Part shown: one piece after another, positions 63,461 through 64,000 of the stretch
How the letters are laid out: every line of letters starts with the position of its first letter
Position numbering within the stretch: the first letter of the stretch is position 1
Assembly: GCA_021292165.1 (NCBI GenBank)
Contig: CM037876.1
Location: forward strand, 315,422,803-315,486,802
Length of the DNA: 64,000 nt
Origin: Shinisaurus crocodilurus
Lineage: Eukaryota; Chordata; Lepidosauria; Squamata; Shinisauridae
Reading direction: 5' to 3'
Notes under the pieces: generated by a model
What the model saw: the letters and a program-made list of their open reading frames with translations, nothing else
Told to the model about the DNA's origin: nothing
Databases searched by the model: none
Position numbers and translations under genes: made by a program

Positions 63461-64000
63461 CCTCCAGGCAGAGGTCCACCGGTTGAGCGCACTCTGTCCG
63501 GCGAAATGCAGGGACCACAGCTGAGCACCGCTGGCATCACCTGTTCCTCACTGCAGCCAGTGAGCGGTAGGCGAAAGTTGCGGGAGAAGCGATCCCACTC
63601 CCTCCCCCTGTAAGGAGCTTATAGAGCCAGATGTGCTGCGATAACAGGGAACAAATTGGCCAGTGTAAATAAATGGCCGGGTTTTCCTCACCCCGCCTTG
63701 GAAAGGTTGGCCGACGCCACCACCTAACCACATTCAACATCCAAGTTAATCCTGCTAGGAGAACTTAAATGCAGCCTTGGCAAATGCATCACCATCTTCT
63801 GGTCCCAGGCCTTCCGCTGGTGGTTACTTGCCTGCTTATGTGACTCTTGGGTCAGAACCTAGGGCCAGGTTCAGCATCTAGTGGTTATGTCCTTTCTTTT
63901 ATATTCAGTTCTGCCTCGAGCCTCGAGCCAGGAAAAGCTGGGACTCCAGTTTGGATCTCTAGGTAGATGTCTCCCTCCCCCCCCCCCCCCCGACACAGAC
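63461..64000. other. Unassigned right edge
   Basis: CATCTAGTGGTTATG at about 63877-63891 recalls the start of repeat D, but the rest does not align. A C16 run lies at about 63976-63991. Confidence 0.35.

Overview
The window looks like nuclear DNA of a squamate reptile, most likely a lizard. It has no bacterial-style gene packing and no long cellular ORFs. It is saturated with CR1 LINE 3' ends carrying the ATTCTATG octamer tail, an almost intact L2 LINE, lizard-type tRNA-derived SINEs, hAT and Tc1/mariner MITEs and (CA)n microsatellites. I recognised no exon of a known cellular protein gene. The only convincing protein-coding sequences are retrotransposon ORFs: an L2 endonuclease/reverse transcriptase ORF broken by one stop codon, a 5'-truncated LINE ORF with a C-terminal zinc finger, and short CR1 remnants.

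Layout. 0-4 kb: an old LINE copy (here called LINE-B, a CR1/L3-like family) split by a dispersed repeat, a probable LTR, a CR1 copy, a string of hairpins and a solo LTR with a clean 5-bp target duplication. 4-15 kb: hAT and mariner MITEs, SINEs, CR1 ends, and an inverted duplication between 6.1-6.4 and 9.6-9.8 kb. 15-18 kb: two CpG-rich blocks, a repeated 205-bp block and LTR-like pieces in opposite orientations. 18-24 kb: SINE, L2 relics and a mariner MITE. 24-31 kb: two copies of an unusual hAT element whose ends are built of GAGTC repeats, plus a possible conserved noncoding stretch near 26.4-26.8 kb. 31-44 kb: SINEs, LTR remnant, LINE-B and CR1 fragments, and a 5S-rRNA-headed SINE with a CR1 tail. 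44-52 kb: the two best LINE copies, and between them one of two inverted copies of a 580-bp hAT element (the other lies at 37.7 kb). 52-64 kb: a strong CpG island at about 53.6-53.95 kb (the best promoter candidate), more MITEs, the second 5S-CR1 SINE, L2 and LTR remnants, and a SINE nested in LINE-B.

How the parts relate. The region reads as layered insertion. Old LINE-B and L2 pieces were hit by CR1, SINEs and hAT MITEs. Many of the younger insertions still show target-site duplications: 8 bp for hAT, 5 bp for the solo LTR, 10 and 15 bp for the two LINEs. The SINE-A tail resembles the L2 tail, and the 5S SINE carries a CR1 tail, so L2 and CR1 are the likely mobilising partners (inference). 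Family names LINE-B, SINE-A, SINE-S, MITE-1 to MITE-3 and repeat D are local labels. All boundaries were read by eye; no alignment or database search was run.
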